DNA from: Bythopirellula goksoeyrii
Lineage (GTDB): Bacteria; Planctomycetota; Planctomycetia; Pirellulales; Lacipirellulaceae
NCBI RefSeq assembly: GCF_008065115.1
Contig: NZ_CP042913.1
Coordinates: 4,003,658-4,067,657, forward strand
Length of the DNA stretch: 64,000 nucleotides
Reading direction: 5' to 3'
Shown: positions 8,934-18,027 of the stretch, in pieces
How the letters are laid out: each line of letters begins with the position of its first letter
Numbering within the stretch: position 1 is the stretch's first letter
The notes under the pieces: model-generated
What the model was told of the DNA's origin: nothing
Database searches by the model: none
Seen by the model: the letters and a program-made list of their open reading frames with translations, nothing else
Program-made: the position numbers and the translations under genes

Positions 8934-10691
8934 ATGTCAAGGCAGCCTAATAGGAAGCCACATTCCGGAGAACACTCCAGGCTCCAGTTTGAACTGCTGG
9001 AAACCCGGCACTTGTTCTCAGTCTCGCCCCTGGGTCCAGCACTCGTCCAGCCGGGTGGGATGATCGACGACGTTTCCATTATTCACATGAAGGAGCCCAC
9101 GGAAGGGGTTGTTGCTTCAGGCCCGACAGTCCAGCCCTTAGTGGATGTGCCACTGACCAACTTTCTCTTTCAGCCGATGATCTGGTCGCTAGAGAACACT
9201 TCGGTCAATGTGTTCACTTCTTTACAGCTCAACGGCGACTTCGAGGTGAACATCGATTCGGATTTGACGATCCAATGGACCAAGATCTCTGGTCCCGGTG
9301 ACGCGACATTTAACAACGCGTCTGCCGCCAATACGACGGTCCAGTTCGATCAGGTGGGCACCTACGAATTGCAACTTGAAGTGACTAACCACGGACAGAC
9401 ATCAGTTGCGTTCATGACAGTCGATGTTACTGCCCAAGTGCTGATACCTGAGCTCGACAGTTGGCTACAAAACATGATTAGCTATGGACAGCAACATGGC
9501 GATTCATTAGCAAACTATATTATAAGCAATAATCCAAGTGGAGCACTCGGTGCAACTTATTACGATGCTGCACGCGTGTTTTATCAAATCGCTGATCATA
9601 CGGGGGACTCTTCTTGGAATGCCTACGCCGAAATGGCGATCACGGTGTATCGAGACAACTACGTATTACCAAATGACGGCGGAGTCCCGGGTTACTGGAA
9701 TTTCTCACGGGGACTGGTAGAACACTTTGAGCGTACAGGTGACGATTTGTCAAGAGTGGCAGCGATTTCACTTTCTCACAATGCAGCATTCGCCGCTGAC
9801 GGGGTGCCACTATCATGGACGGAGAGTATAGATGCGAGTCGCGAGGTTGCCTATAGTATGATGAGCTATCTCGATGCGGAGCTCTTAGGTGAACCTCGCA
9901 GGGACCGATTGGGAGACTTATTCGAGCAGGCCTTGGGGCACTTAGATCAATGGTTTATTGAAGAAGCCGATCCAACTTATGCTCCTTTCATGTTTGCATT
10001 GACGGCAGACGCTCTTATGCAATATTACGAGCGTGTCGATCAAGATCCGCGCATCTTGGAAAAACTACTGTTGGGTGCTGAGTGGACCTGGAACCACGCT
10101 TGGAAACCTGAAGACGAAGCATTCTGGTATCGGCTTTCAGAGCAAGATAGTGCGCCAGACCTCAACCTCTTAATTGCCCCAGTCTACGAGTGGCTCTATC
10201 AAGAGACAGGGAACATGACTTTTCGTAATCAAGCCGACTCAATCTTCGCCGGTGGTGTCAAGCATTCGTACCTCAATGGGCCAAAGCAATTCAATCAAAA
10301 CTATCGAGTAAGTTTCGATTACGTAGCAATGCGACAGGCACAGACGTTACAACAAACAGATACTGAGCCATCATCCATAGTTTCTACACCGGAGAAAGAC
10401 CTTGGGTTCACATTAATTGGAATGAACCAGTTGGGTTATCCATTCGGACCAGATATTAGTGAAACATTCTTTGAGAGTGAAGAGGGGGAAGAAGTACCTC
10501 AGCACGCAGAGTTGGAGTCACAATTGACAGCAAAGAGCGACAATCTATTATCTCCATTTGTAAACGTAAATCAGGCCCCATTAAGAGCCTTCTCTGACTT
10601 GAGTATGGAAACTGAAGAAGACGAAGAGAACGAGTCTGATTTGACTTTTTCTCAGCTAGCTATGAATAGTGACTGGGCACTTAGGATTTAG
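8934..10691 (+). CDS. Secreted LEPR-XLL-like/PKD-like protein with an alpha/alpha-barrel domain
   Basis: The start at 8934 (585 residues) is chosen over an earlier in-frame ATG because GGGGAGG lies ~9 bp upstream. It also places the motif FELLETRHLFSVS near residue 28, which resembles the LEPR-XLL N-terminal export motif of planctomycetes. Residues ~70-170 look like a PKD/Ig-type beta domain (QWTKISGPGDATF ... VGTYELQLEVTN). Residues ~175-470 are a helical-hairpin barrel whose motifs (YYDAARVFYQIADHTGD, APDLNLLIAPVYEWLYQETG, FAGGVKHSYLNGPKQFNQNY) recur in the protein at 13565-14791. The C-terminal ~100 residues are acidic and low in complexity. It is probably an extracellular polysaccharide-modifying or -binding protein. 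Confidence 0.7.
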   Translation: MSRQPNRKPHSGEHSRLQFELLETRHLFSVSPLGPALVQPGGMIDDVSIIHMKEPTEGVVASGPTVQPLVDVPLTNFLFQPMIWSLENTSVNVFTSLQLNGDFEVNIDSDLTIQWTKISGPGDATFNNASAANTTVQFDQVGTYELQLEVTNHGQTSVAFMTVDVTAQVLIPELDSWLQNMISYGQQHGDSLANYIISNNPSGALGATYYDAARVFYQIADHTGDSSWNAYAEMAITVYRDNYVLPNDGGVPGYWNFSRGLVEHFERTGDDLSRVAAISLSHNAAFAADGVPLSWTESIDASREVAYSMMSYLDAELLGEPRRDRLGDLFEQALGHLDQWFIEEADPTYAPFMFALTADALMQYYERVDQDPRILEKLLLGAEWTWNHAWKPEDEAFWYRLSEQDSAPDLNLLIAPVYEWLYQETGNMTFRNQADSIFAGGVKHSYLNGPKQFNQNYRVSFDYVAMRQAQTLQQTDTEPSSIVSTPEKDLGFTLIGMNQLGYPFGPDISETFFESEEGEEVPQHAELESQLTAKSDNLLSPFVNVNQAPLRAFSDLSMETEEDEENESDLTFSQLAMNSDWALRI

Positions 10692-10737
10692 TTTCAAGGA
10701 CAATGATAATTATGGCTTGTAAAATACTGGAGACTTG

Positions 10738-11484
10738 CTATTTCTGACACCGAACCAAGAGAAGTGAGCCTGGTAGACTAAATGTATCGATAAGCAAGTC
10801 TAGAGACTGAAAAATGGGTTTTAGTAACGCTGGATAACAGGACTCAGTGTCTCCTCGGCGCGACAAGCTGAAAACATCTACTTTGGAAAACTCGCGAGTA
10901 AGTTTTCTAAGTTGTCGAGGCGAATTGCAGCGATAAAAAGTTGGATAGTTTTCATATCGATCGATTCCGCAAGAGCCATTGATCCAATTGAGATACTTCT
11001 CTTTCAATCGAATTTCCTGAAGTATTCGAGACGCCGTAGAAAAGTAATGACGTCGATCGACAGTAAACCCCCAGTAGGTTCCACCATCTCGTAGCACTTT
11101 ATGAATTGTGTCGAAGAAATCCTTAGGTTTGTTAATGTGTTCCATTACCATTACCGAATAAGCTACGTCAATCGAACATTTCTCAATAGGTGCTTTTTCC
11201 AGCGTCGTGCGGTGACAGTCTGCGAGTATATCGCTAACTTGAATGTCGCAATCTGGTTCGATGCCAATCAACACTGAGGCTTCATCAGCTATCTCTTTCT
11301 GAAATGACAATTCAAAATCAAAGCCATGTCCGCAGCCAATATCAAGAACCCTACAATCATTTTTAAAATTTCTGATCTCGGCGATGACAAGGTCGCAAAA
11401 TATACGCGATCGCCATTCTCCTTGGCGATAACGCTGTTGAAGTTGCAAAGCGTTGCCTCTATGGACTTGGAAGGTATTGCTCAT
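10738..11484 (-). CDS. Class I SAM-dependent methyltransferase
   Basis: This 248-residue protein has motif I CRVLDIGCGHGFDFEL at about residues 43-58, an acidic ribose-binding strand (IGIEPD) and the post-motif VAYSVMVMEHINKP near 108-121. That layout is typical of Methyltransf_11/23 enzymes of EPS and O-antigen loci. It is convergent with the secreted protein gene (46-bp gap), and 22 bp separate it from the broken YdcF-like gene upstream on the same strand. It is a distinct sequence from the methyltransferase at 386-1276. Substrate unknown; probably a sugar of the polymer. Confidence 0.75.
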   Translation of the reverse strand: MSNTFQVHRGNALQLQQRYRQGEWRSRIFCDLVIAEIRNFKNDCRVLDIGCGHGFDFELSFQKEIADEASVLIGIEPDCDIQVSDILADCHRTTLEKAPIEKCSIDVAYSVMVMEHINKPKDFFDTIHKVLRDGGTYWGFTVDRRHYFSTASRILQEIRLKEKYLNWINGSCGIDRYENYPTFYRCNSPRQLRKLTREFSKVDVFSLSRRGDTESCYPALLKPIFQSLDLLIDTFSLPGSLLLVRCQK

Positions 11485-11506
11485 CTATGCTTTTTTTGCT
11501 TGTATA

Positions 11507-11960
11507 TTAATTGACGGAATTTTTGAACTTCATCTGATACCGCATATTCCACAATAACTCGTCAAAATCATATTTAGAGCTTTCCAACGCGACTGGTGAT
11601 AGAGTAAACCATTCGGATAGGCTTGGCAGGTAAGTTGCTTGGAAATAAAATGGCGCTGGAGTTACTTCAATGCCGAACTCTCGTAGGCAAGCAATAACCC
11701 TGGGCAGAGCTGCAACAGTTACGAGGATAATTCGATCAATTCCGAGTAACCTGAAAAACTTTGATGACTCTAGACACTTCTCAAAAGTTGTTAGGGAACC
11801 CCATCTGACGTAACATTGCTTTCTACGAAGCCCAAAAGCACAACAATTCCTCCATTGCTGAAGCAATGGTAGGCTCAGAACTATCACTTAAGATTAGGTC
11901 CTGCCGAGAGAGTACACGAGGTTGACTCTATATATGATAAAGACTCGAAGCATCAATGCG
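11507..11960 (-). pseudogene. Decayed YdcF/DUF218 (ElyC/SanA-like) gene
   Basis: The longest open segment (11507-11887) encodes the C-terminal half of a DUF218 protein: TTFEKCLESSKFFRLLGIDR, IILVTVAALPRVIACLREFG, IEVTPAPFYF, YLPSLSEWFTLSP. Just upstream, another frame reads DSSEPTIASAMEELLCF, which fits the preceding part of the DUF218 fold, and this frame hits a stop before joining. At least one frameshift therefore separates them, and the N-terminal third is not recognisable. DUF218 proteins are membrane-anchored, often linked to envelope polysaccharide synthesis. Decay here is recent enough for the fold to be read. Confidence 0.6.
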
Positions 11961-12170
11961 GCGTTTCAGCGAAGATTCTCCAAGCCTCGCAATAATCTGT
12001 GCATTGGCCTTTTGGGAGTCATCGCACAAGTCAGCAGAGAACTGTAGCATAATCTTCGGGCCAATGCGTAAGTGAAGTCTTGTCTTCCAAGAAAGCTATT
12101 AGGCAATAGCTTAGGATAGGAGTGCTGGTCAACTATTGAAATCCCAATACGACGCCGGCAATCTTTTTCC

Positions 12171-12174
12171 ACAG
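12171..12174. repeat. Left copy of the IS target-site duplication (ACAG)
   Basis: ACAG directly abuts the left TGG end of the element. The same four bases abut the right end at 13451-13454. This marks a simple insertion with no later rearrangement at either end. Confidence 0.85.
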
Positions 12175-12203
12175 TGGCCTGCCCCCAAAAGTGGTACCAC
12201 TCT

Positions 12204-12971
12204 TTATGAGAGTAGGGGTTGGGTAATTCCGCTGCTGTTCTGGAGTGAGGGCGTAGCCCGAACGGAAGAACAGCAGCGGGCCGCGAACTCTACCGGGGTG
12301 GCATACCCCAGCGAGCTGTGCGGTCGGTAATGGTTATAATCTTCCTTCCAAGCCATGGTCAGCTTCCGTGCTGCGGCTAAACTCTCAAATTCTTCCAGGG
12401 CTAGTAGCTCCTCTCGAAATCGGCTGTGAAAGCTCTCGGCATAGCCGTTCTCCCAGGGACTGCCTGGCTCGATGTAGAGCGTCTCGATGCTCAATTGCTC
12501 AGTCCAACGACGGATCGCCTGGGCGATGAACTCTGGCCCGTTGTCCGAGCGAATATGTTGCGGCACGCCGCGCATCGCAAACAGTTCAGCCAGTGTGTCG
12601 ATCACATCCTCGCTGGTGATGCTGCGGTCTACCTTCAACGCTAAACACTCCCGTGTATATTCATCCACAATGGACAGCCACTTCAGCGCGCTGCCCGAAG
12701 TGGTCCGATCAAAGATAAAGTCCCACGTCCAGACGTGATCTGGATGCTCTGCCCGACGACAGTGACACGCATTCACGCTTGACCCCATACTACGCCGCTT
12801 TCTTCGCCTTTTCGGCACTTTTAAGTCCTCCTGACGCCACAGGCGGTAGATCCGTTTGGGATTCACTCGCCACCCTTCACGCTTCAACAACTCGGTTATC
12901 CGACGGTAACCAAATCGGGGACGCTGGCGCACCAATTCCCGGATTCGTTTTACCAACGCTGCTTCATCCAC
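12204..12971 (-). CDS. IS3-family transposase OrfB (DDE integrase)
   Basis: This catalytic subunit of the IS3 element is 255 residues from its own ATG. The frame is open upstream to ~13090, so the functional product is probably an OrfAB fusion made by programmed frameshifting. An HTH_21-like N-terminus (RPRFGYRRITELLKREGW) precedes the retroviral-type integrase core. The DDE triad is visible as the D in VWTWDFIFD, the D in RSDNGPEF and the E in ENGYAESFHSRF. The end (DYNHYRPHSSLGYATPVEFA) is canonical for IS3 transposases. No disruption is seen. Confidence 0.92.
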   Translation of the reverse strand: MDEAALVKRIRELVRQRPRFGYRRITELLKREGWRVNPKRIYRLWRQEDLKVPKRRRKRRSMGSSVNACHCRRAEHPDHVWTWDFIFDRTTSGSALKWLSIVDEYTRECLALKVDRSITSEDVIDTLAELFAMRGVPQHIRSDNGPEFIAQAIRRWTEQLSIETLYIEPGSPWENGYAESFHSRFREELLALEEFESLAAARKLTMAWKEDYNHYRPHSSLGYATPVEFAARCCSSVRATPSLQNSSGITQPLLS

Positions 12972-13093
12972 TTGCGGCTTACGCCGCCGTCGCTGACTCG
13001 ACCGTGGTTGTCCCAGGACGCGACAAGCCCTTCGCTCGGACGTCGCAAACTGGTCCTGCAGCTTGACGACGGCCTCTCGCTTCCGAGCAGGGC

Positions 13094-13378
13094 TTACCAG
13101 TTTCCCTCCGCGACCACCTTCAACATCTGGATATCCAACGCCTGATCGGCAACCAGTTGTTTCAGACGTTTGTTCTCGTCCTCCAGCTTCTTCAGTCGGA
13201 CTGCCTCTTCCGCCTTCATCCCGCCGTACTGACTACGCCAGCGGGTGTAAGTCCCTTCGCTCACTTCCAAGGCCTGCAATACCGCGGCCAAGTCTTTCCC
13301 AGCATTCAGCATCGCATCCGCATCTCGCAGCTTCCGCACGATCTGTTCCGGACTATGCCGCTTCCTTCGTTTCGTCAT
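13094..13378 (-). CDS. IS3-family OrfA (HTH and leucine-zipper subunit)
   Basis: This 94-residue protein starts at the ATG with GGAG about 8 bp upstream; a second in-frame ATG lies 7 codons further out. It has the Tnp_1 helix-turn-helix (HSPEQIVRKLRDADAML ... EGTYTRWRSQYGG) followed by the heptad-rich KKLEDENKRLKQLVADQALD used for dimerisation. It recognises the element ends and supplies the N-terminus of the OrfAB fusion. Confidence 0.9.
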   Translation of the reverse strand: MTKRRKRHSPEQIVRKLRDADAMLNAGKDLAAVLQALEVSEGTYTRWRSQYGGMKAEEAVRLKKLEDENKRLKQLVADQALDIQMLKVVAEGNW

Positions 13379-13450
13379 CCTGAGTCTCCTTGCCTTCATG
13401 GGCGCTTAAGACTCTCATAACATATGGATCACTTTTTGGGGAGCAGGCCA

Positions 13451-13454
13451 ACAG
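13451..13454. repeat. Right copy of the IS target-site duplication (ACAG)
   Basis: ACAG directly follows the CCA right end of the element and matches 12171-12174. Confidence 0.85.
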
Positions 13455-13564
13455 CTTTGCCGAGCTAAGCCGTTTTCCCATGACTAGCTGCGATGTTGCC
13501 AAACCGAGTAGCAGCAACAACTAAGGTTGGGTTAACAAGCGGATCATGTGAGACTAATGATATA

Positions 13565-14791
13565 TTAAGGATAAACTACTTTCTCCGAGTGATCGGGTCT
13601 GACCGTCTTGTTGTGCGTCCTAGCGGCTCTCCAATCGAAAGCTTTGAAAGAGAGTCGGTAGAGTTGGTTAAAGTGTTTTCCGCTCCACTCAGGTGAGCCA
13701 TACCTGACTCCGCCCGCAAACAACTGATCGCCAATCGACTTGAATTGCTCTTCTCCTGTTTGGTAAAATAGCCAATAGTAAACATGCGCCACCAAAAGAT
13801 TGAGGTCGGGTGCCGGTGTGGGGGCTCCTACTTCTGGTATTGTACGATCCATGTAACGAAAGGTGGCGTACCCTATTCGTTTCATAGGGACCCACATCCT
13901 GATAGTAATTTCATCCTCGCTGGAAATTACCATTGCCTCGTCATGTAACCATGTAAAAACAGCATACAGTGCCGACTGGATAGTAGGCCAATGCGTTTGA
14001 GGCCAGTACGCAGTTGGATCTCGATTGTTCTGCACCTCCCATTCATGGAACTCAATCAGCGCATATGCTGTTAATCCCATCATGAAGGGAGCTACACGAC
14101 TAATATCTGAATCGCTGAAATCTTGTGTACGCCATTGCCAGAGGTGATTTTCCATCATGGAAACTAACGGCTTAAGGCGTGGCGTGCCATCGGATTCATG
14201 GACTCGATTCAGCCCCGCTTTTTCAGCAAGGATGTTAGCTCCGACTGTATAAGCAACCTCACGCGAAAGCACTTCTGAGTAACCAGAGCGATGGTCGGGA
14301 CCACGTGTCAAACTATCGACAGTTGAAAAAGCTGGCATATCTCGGATCAAACGCAAAGATTCAATAGTTATCTTTCCGCCACGACGAAAATCTTGGTAAA
14401 GACCTTCTGGGAATCTTCGATAGCCCTGCGCCCGGAATTCGTTTGGGATAAGATACTCGTCAAAATAGATCTGCCTCGCATAGGAAGCATAGGTATACCA
14501 AGGCTCACGATTTCCGGTGTAGTCGGCAATCTGGTAGAAAACCCATTGAGAATCGTAATACTGCGCACCGAGTCTCTCGTCAACAGAGTGACCGTTTTCA
14601 GGATTAAGATATTCTCCCCACTTCTTTCCATTGTGAATCATTTTCGACTCCCAGCCTTGTAGCTCGGGGATTTCATCTCCTAATGCAGGCCAATGATGCA
14701 GCACAAGACAAAGTATGAGCAAGACGCTAAGACTATTTCTCGCACAATGTATAAATTGTGCTAGTGCAATATTATGCAGTTTTACCGACAT
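13565..14791 (-). CDS. Secreted alpha/alpha-barrel protein, paralogue of the 8934-10691 product
   Basis: The 408-residue start is the ATG after which a basic stretch and a long hydrophobic core (SLSVLLILCLVLHHWPALG) form a signal peptide. A longer in-frame reading would overlap the upstream glycosyltransferase gene. The mature part shares segment after segment with the product at 8934-10691: YYDSQWVFYQIADYTGN, SREVAYTVGANILAE, APFMMGLTAYALIEF, APDLNLLVAHVYYWLFYQTG, FAGGVRYGSPEWSGKHFNQL. It lacks the LEPR-like and PKD-like parts. The start is 36 bp after the glycosyltransferase stop, so it is in the same operon. It probably acts on the exported polymer; activity unknown. Confidence 0.7.
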   Translation of the reverse strand: MSVKLHNIALAQFIHCARNSLSVLLILCLVLHHWPALGDEIPELQGWESKMIHNGKKWGEYLNPENGHSVDERLGAQYYDSQWVFYQIADYTGNREPWYTYASYARQIYFDEYLIPNEFRAQGYRRFPEGLYQDFRRGGKITIESLRLIRDMPAFSTVDSLTRGPDHRSGYSEVLSREVAYTVGANILAEKAGLNRVHESDGTPRLKPLVSMMENHLWQWRTQDFSDSDISRVAPFMMGLTAYALIEFHEWEVQNNRDPTAYWPQTHWPTIQSALYAVFTWLHDEAMVISSEDEITIRMWVPMKRIGYATFRYMDRTIPEVGAPTPAPDLNLLVAHVYYWLFYQTGEEQFKSIGDQLFAGGVRYGSPEWSGKHFNQLYRLSFKAFDWRAARTHNKTVRPDHSEKVVYP

Positions 14792-14826
14792 TGAAGAATT
14801 CTCTTGTCTGATTGTCGAGGTCCGAT

Positions 14827-16035
14827 TTAATGTTGTAGATTTTCTTGGAGTGTTTCGCTTGGGGAAGGTACATAATCGACAGTCGTCCAACACTTGTGTT
14901 CTCGTCCTAGTATCCAGACCCAGAAGGCGAGCCAAGCGGCGTAGTTGAGTAGTAGAAACGCAACCGCTGCCGATAAGATGCGGCAACGAGATCCAGTGCC
15001 GGTCCACATTACTAATACTACCAAAGCGTAGCCAAAAACTTGTGCAAAAAACATACATCTGTATAAAGGCGTGGCAATCAAAGCACTTGAAATGAAGGCT
15101 CCCAACAGGGCCCAGGGGACAGCAAGCCGCAGAACTTTGTGCGAAATAAACTGCCAGCTAGTACGGTTTTTCCAAGGCAGCAAGATGACCGGAAGGCTGG
15201 TTAATATCTGGAAGTTGCCGCAAAGTGTGCGGATTTTTCTGCGAAGCTCATCGTGGGCACTGTGGGGGAGTTGGTCGAAGGCCACGGCGTTTGGCTCGTG
15301 CTTCACTCTATAACCGGACATTATGACTTTCATTGGCCAATACACATCGTCTAAAATAATGCCCTTGGGTATGCCCGCGAAGAGCTTTCTACGCACTGCG
15401 CATATCGCTCCAGTAACTCCAATCACCGAATCGAACTGAGACTCCTGAAGACGCAGCCACTTTTCGTATCTCCAATAGAGACCAACTCCATCAGCACCAC
15501 CCCCAGAATCATTTAGCACAAGATCTCCACTCACGGCACCAACTTGAGGGTCTCGGAAGGCTTCAACTAGTCGAGATAATGCATGACTATCCCACGTCTG
15601 ACGCACATCGGCAAAAACTAATATCTCTTGTTGTGCGTATTTTACCCCTTCGGAAAGTGCTACAGCCTTGCCACAATTACACGGAAGTTCTACTAGCTGT
15701 ACTTCGGATTCTTGAAATGCTCCCTGTAATTCCTTGGAATATTCATTTGTATGTGAATCAATTCCATCGAGTACTACTATGATTTCACCAATTACACCCG
15801 TTTGGTTAACCTGTCGGACCAGATTACGGATCTTTGTAAGTATCTTTTCACCTTCTCGATGTGCAACCAAGACCAGCGATACACTACTCACCAGAGAAGA
15901 GTCGATTGCCTGCTCGTGTACCCGAAAACGAGCGCAGCACCAAATTATCGCAGGATAAAACAAGTACGTATAAGCAATCAATACAATGCAGACACAAAAG
16001 TAAATCTTAAGGGCTAGTTCAATCCAATCAAGCAT
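14827..16035 (-). CDS. Membrane glycosyltransferase, family GT2
   Basis: This 402-residue protein has an N-terminal helix (FCVCIVLIAYTYLFYPAII), a GT-A domain and a C-terminal cluster of about three helices after residue 300. GT2 landmarks are SLVLVAHREGEKI with EIIVVLDGID, the metal-binding region VFADVRQTW, and the acceptor-side motif GIILDDVYWPMKV. A final RRKIRTLCGNFQ resembles the (Q/R)xxRW-like segment of processive enzymes. It likely adds a sugar to the lipid-linked repeat unit at the inner membrane face. It is transcribed with the secreted protein gene downstream. Confidence 0.8.
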   Translation of the reverse strand: MLDWIELALKIYFCVCIVLIAYTYLFYPAIIWCCARFRVHEQAIDSSLVSSVSLVLVAHREGEKILTKIRNLVRQVNQTGVIGEIIVVLDGIDSHTNEYSKELQGAFQESEVQLVELPCNCGKAVALSEGVKYAQQEILVFADVRQTWDSHALSRLVEAFRDPQVGAVSGDLVLNDSGGGADGVGLYWRYEKWLRLQESQFDSVIGVTGAICAVRRKLFAGIPKGIILDDVYWPMKVIMSGYRVKHEPNAVAFDQLPHSAHDELRRKIRTLCGNFQILTSLPVILLPWKNRTSWQFISHKVLRLAVPWALLGAFISSALIATPLYRCMFFAQVFGYALVVLVMWTGTGSRCRILSAAVAFLLLNYAAWLAFWVWILGREHKCWTTVDYVPSPSETLQENLQH

Positions 16036-16132
16036 TAGTTGACAAACCTATCTTCTATGGCTATTTGTGTCTCAACCGAGGCGAATGATATCATTTCTGT
16101 ACCAAGTAAAATTGAGGCTGGAGATAAAAACA

Positions 16133-18022
16133 ATGTGTGGCATCGCAGGAGTCTTTCAAAGTGATCGTAGCAAGATTGACACCGAAATGCTGCGTCGAAT
16201 GAATGATTCGCTTGCCCACCGTGGTCCTGATGATTCTGGCTATCACATTGATAACGGCATTGGATTAGCTCACCGTCGGTTGTCGATCATCGATCTGTCA
16301 ACAGGCAAACAACCAATTTACAATGAAAACAAGTCAGTGGTTGTAGTATTCAACGGAGAAATCTACAATTTCCGAGAACTCCGATCTGATCTCAAAAAAT
16401 TGGGACATCGCTTCAGAACCTTGACTGATACAGAGGTGATAGTTCATGCTTGGGAAGAATGGGGAGAAAAGTGCGTAAAACACCTTCGAGGAATGTTCGC
16501 ATTTGCCCTTTGGGATTTGCCTCAAGAAACACTTTTCTTGGCACGAGATCGGCTTGGTATAAAGCCTCTGTATTACAGTGTGCTCCAAGAAAACAGTTTC
16601 GTATTTGCTTCTGAGCTCAAAGCGATCCGACTTCATAAAGCTTTTCGTCCCGACATCAACCCACATGCAGTTGAAGAATACTTTGCCTATGGATACGTAC
16701 CGGATCCGCGCACTATCTATAGTGGTGTAAAGAAACTTCCTCCCGGTCACACACTTCGAGTCACGAGAAACTTGTCTGACATATCCCCTACAATGTACTG
16801 GGATGTTCCCTTCAAAATCTGCAATAAATATTCCTCAGAAAATGAAGTGGCTAAAGAACTTCTGGAGCGTCTCCGGGAAGCCGTCAATATTCGGTTAATA
16901 TCTGATGTACCCTTAGGTGCGTTTCTGTCTGGAGGAGTGGATTCAAGTGCTATTGTTTCCTTGATGGCAGAGTTACAGCCTGACCAAATTACAACTTGTT
17001 CTATTGCTTTTGAGCACGAGGAATTCAATGAATCTTCCTATTCCACGGAAGTAGCAGGCCAATATCGCACTGACCATCATGTTCGACAGGTAAAAGTAGA
17101 TGACTTTGCTCTGGTCAATAAACTTGCTCACATCTACGATGAACCCTACGCCGACAGCTCAGCATTGCCAACGTATCGACTTTGTGAAATGGCAAGAGAA
17201 TGGGTTACAGTTGCACTTTCTGGCGATGGAGGTGACGAAAACTTTGCAGGTTATCGTGATCACCTAATGCATTACAATAAAGATCGCATTAGAAGAGTCA
17301 TTCCGACATTATTTCGGCGCTTTTTGTTTGGGAGCCTGGGGCGAGTCTATCCAAGGCTATATCGCGCACCTCAATATTTGCGAGCTCGAACGACTTTTGA
17401 AAGCCTAGCTCTCGATGCTGTGGAAAGCTTTGCTCGGGGAAGGATGATTACCACCCCAGAGGATCGACATGCGTTGTTCAGCTCCCGATTCAAGTCGAAC
17501 CTTCAAGGTTATGATGCAAAAGAAGTGATGTGCGTTCACGCAGAGAATGCTCCAACCCAACATCCGCTCAGCTTGGCGCAATACCTCGACATGAAGGTCT
17601 ATCTACCTGGTGACATTCTCACGAAGGTTGATCGTGCAAGCATGGCACATTCTTTGGAAGTACGTGTCCCCATGCTAGATCATTTGTTCGTAGAATGGGT
17701 TTCGTCACTACCGCCTGACCTAAAGTTGCGGGCAGGGATAAGTAAATATATACTCAAGAAGGCATACCAGTCGCGCCTTTCGGAGCAAATCTTGTTTCGT
17801 CCAAAGATGGGTTTTTCCATCCCACTATCCTCTTGGCTGAGAGGCCCATTGCGAAATCGCCTAAAGAGATGCGTTTTCGAATCACGTTTACTCGAAACTG
17901 GCATCTTTGATCAAGAAACTCTCCAAACCTTTGTCTTGGAGCATTTAAGTAGACGACGGGATCATGGCCCTCTCTTGTGGGCATTGATCATGTTCGACAA
18001 TTTCCTCAATGTAGAATCCTAG
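16133..18022 (+). CDS. asnB: Asparagine synthase (glutamine-hydrolysing)-type amidotransferase, second copy
   Basis: This 629-residue protein starts at the ATG giving MCGIAGVF, so Cys2 is the glutaminase nucleophile. Further motifs are AHRGPDDSG, the NGEIYNF loop at about 74-80, the PP-loop SGGVDS at 266-271 and GDGGDENFAGY downstream. It is closer to the classic EPS-locus amidotransferase pattern than the copy at 4462-6360. The two share layout but differ widely in sequence, so they probably amidate different acceptors. It is transcribed rightwards, convergent with a GT4 gene with only 5 bp between stops. Confidence 0.87.
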   Translation: MCGIAGVFQSDRSKIDTEMLRRMNDSLAHRGPDDSGYHIDNGIGLAHRRLSIIDLSTGKQPIYNENKSVVVVFNGEIYNFRELRSDLKKLGHRFRTLTDTEVIVHAWEEWGEKCVKHLRGMFAFALWDLPQETLFLARDRLGIKPLYYSVLQENSFVFASELKAIRLHKAFRPDINPHAVEEYFAYGYVPDPRTIYSGVKKLPPGHTLRVTRNLSDISPTMYWDVPFKICNKYSSENEVAKELLERLREAVNIRLISDVPLGAFLSGGVDSSAIVSLMAELQPDQITTCSIAFEHEEFNESSYSTEVAGQYRTDHHVRQVKVDDFALVNKLAHIYDEPYADSSALPTYRLCEMAREWVTVALSGDGGDENFAGYRDHLMHYNKDRIRRVIPTLFRRFLFGSLGRVYPRLYRAPQYLRARTTFESLALDAVESFARGRMITTPEDRHALFSSRFKSNLQGYDAKEVMCVHAENAPTQHPLSLAQYLDMKVYLPGDILTKVDRASMAHSLEVRVPMLDHLFVEWVSSLPPDLKLRAGISKYILKKAYQSRLSEQILFRPKMGFSIPLSSWLRGPLRNRLKRCVFESRLLETGIFDQETLQTFVLEHLSRRRDHGPLLWALIMFDNFLNVES

Positions 18023-18027
18023 TCGTT

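Larger units (their letters stand above)
12175..13450 (-). mobile_element. Intact IS3-family insertion sequence (IS407-like, 4-bp target duplication)
   Basis: The element is 1,276 bp with imperfect terminal inverted repeats. The left end begins TGGCCTGCCCCCAAAAGTGG at 12175. The reverse complement of the right end begins TGGCCTGCTCCCCAAAAAGT at 13450. Both arms continue to a shared TTATGAGAG. Both flanks carry ACAG (12171-12174 and 13451-13454), a 4-bp target-site duplication as known for the IS407 subgroup. It holds two overlapping frames, orfA and orfB, in the usual IS3 arrangement. Both look intact, so the element may still be active. Confidence 0.93.
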
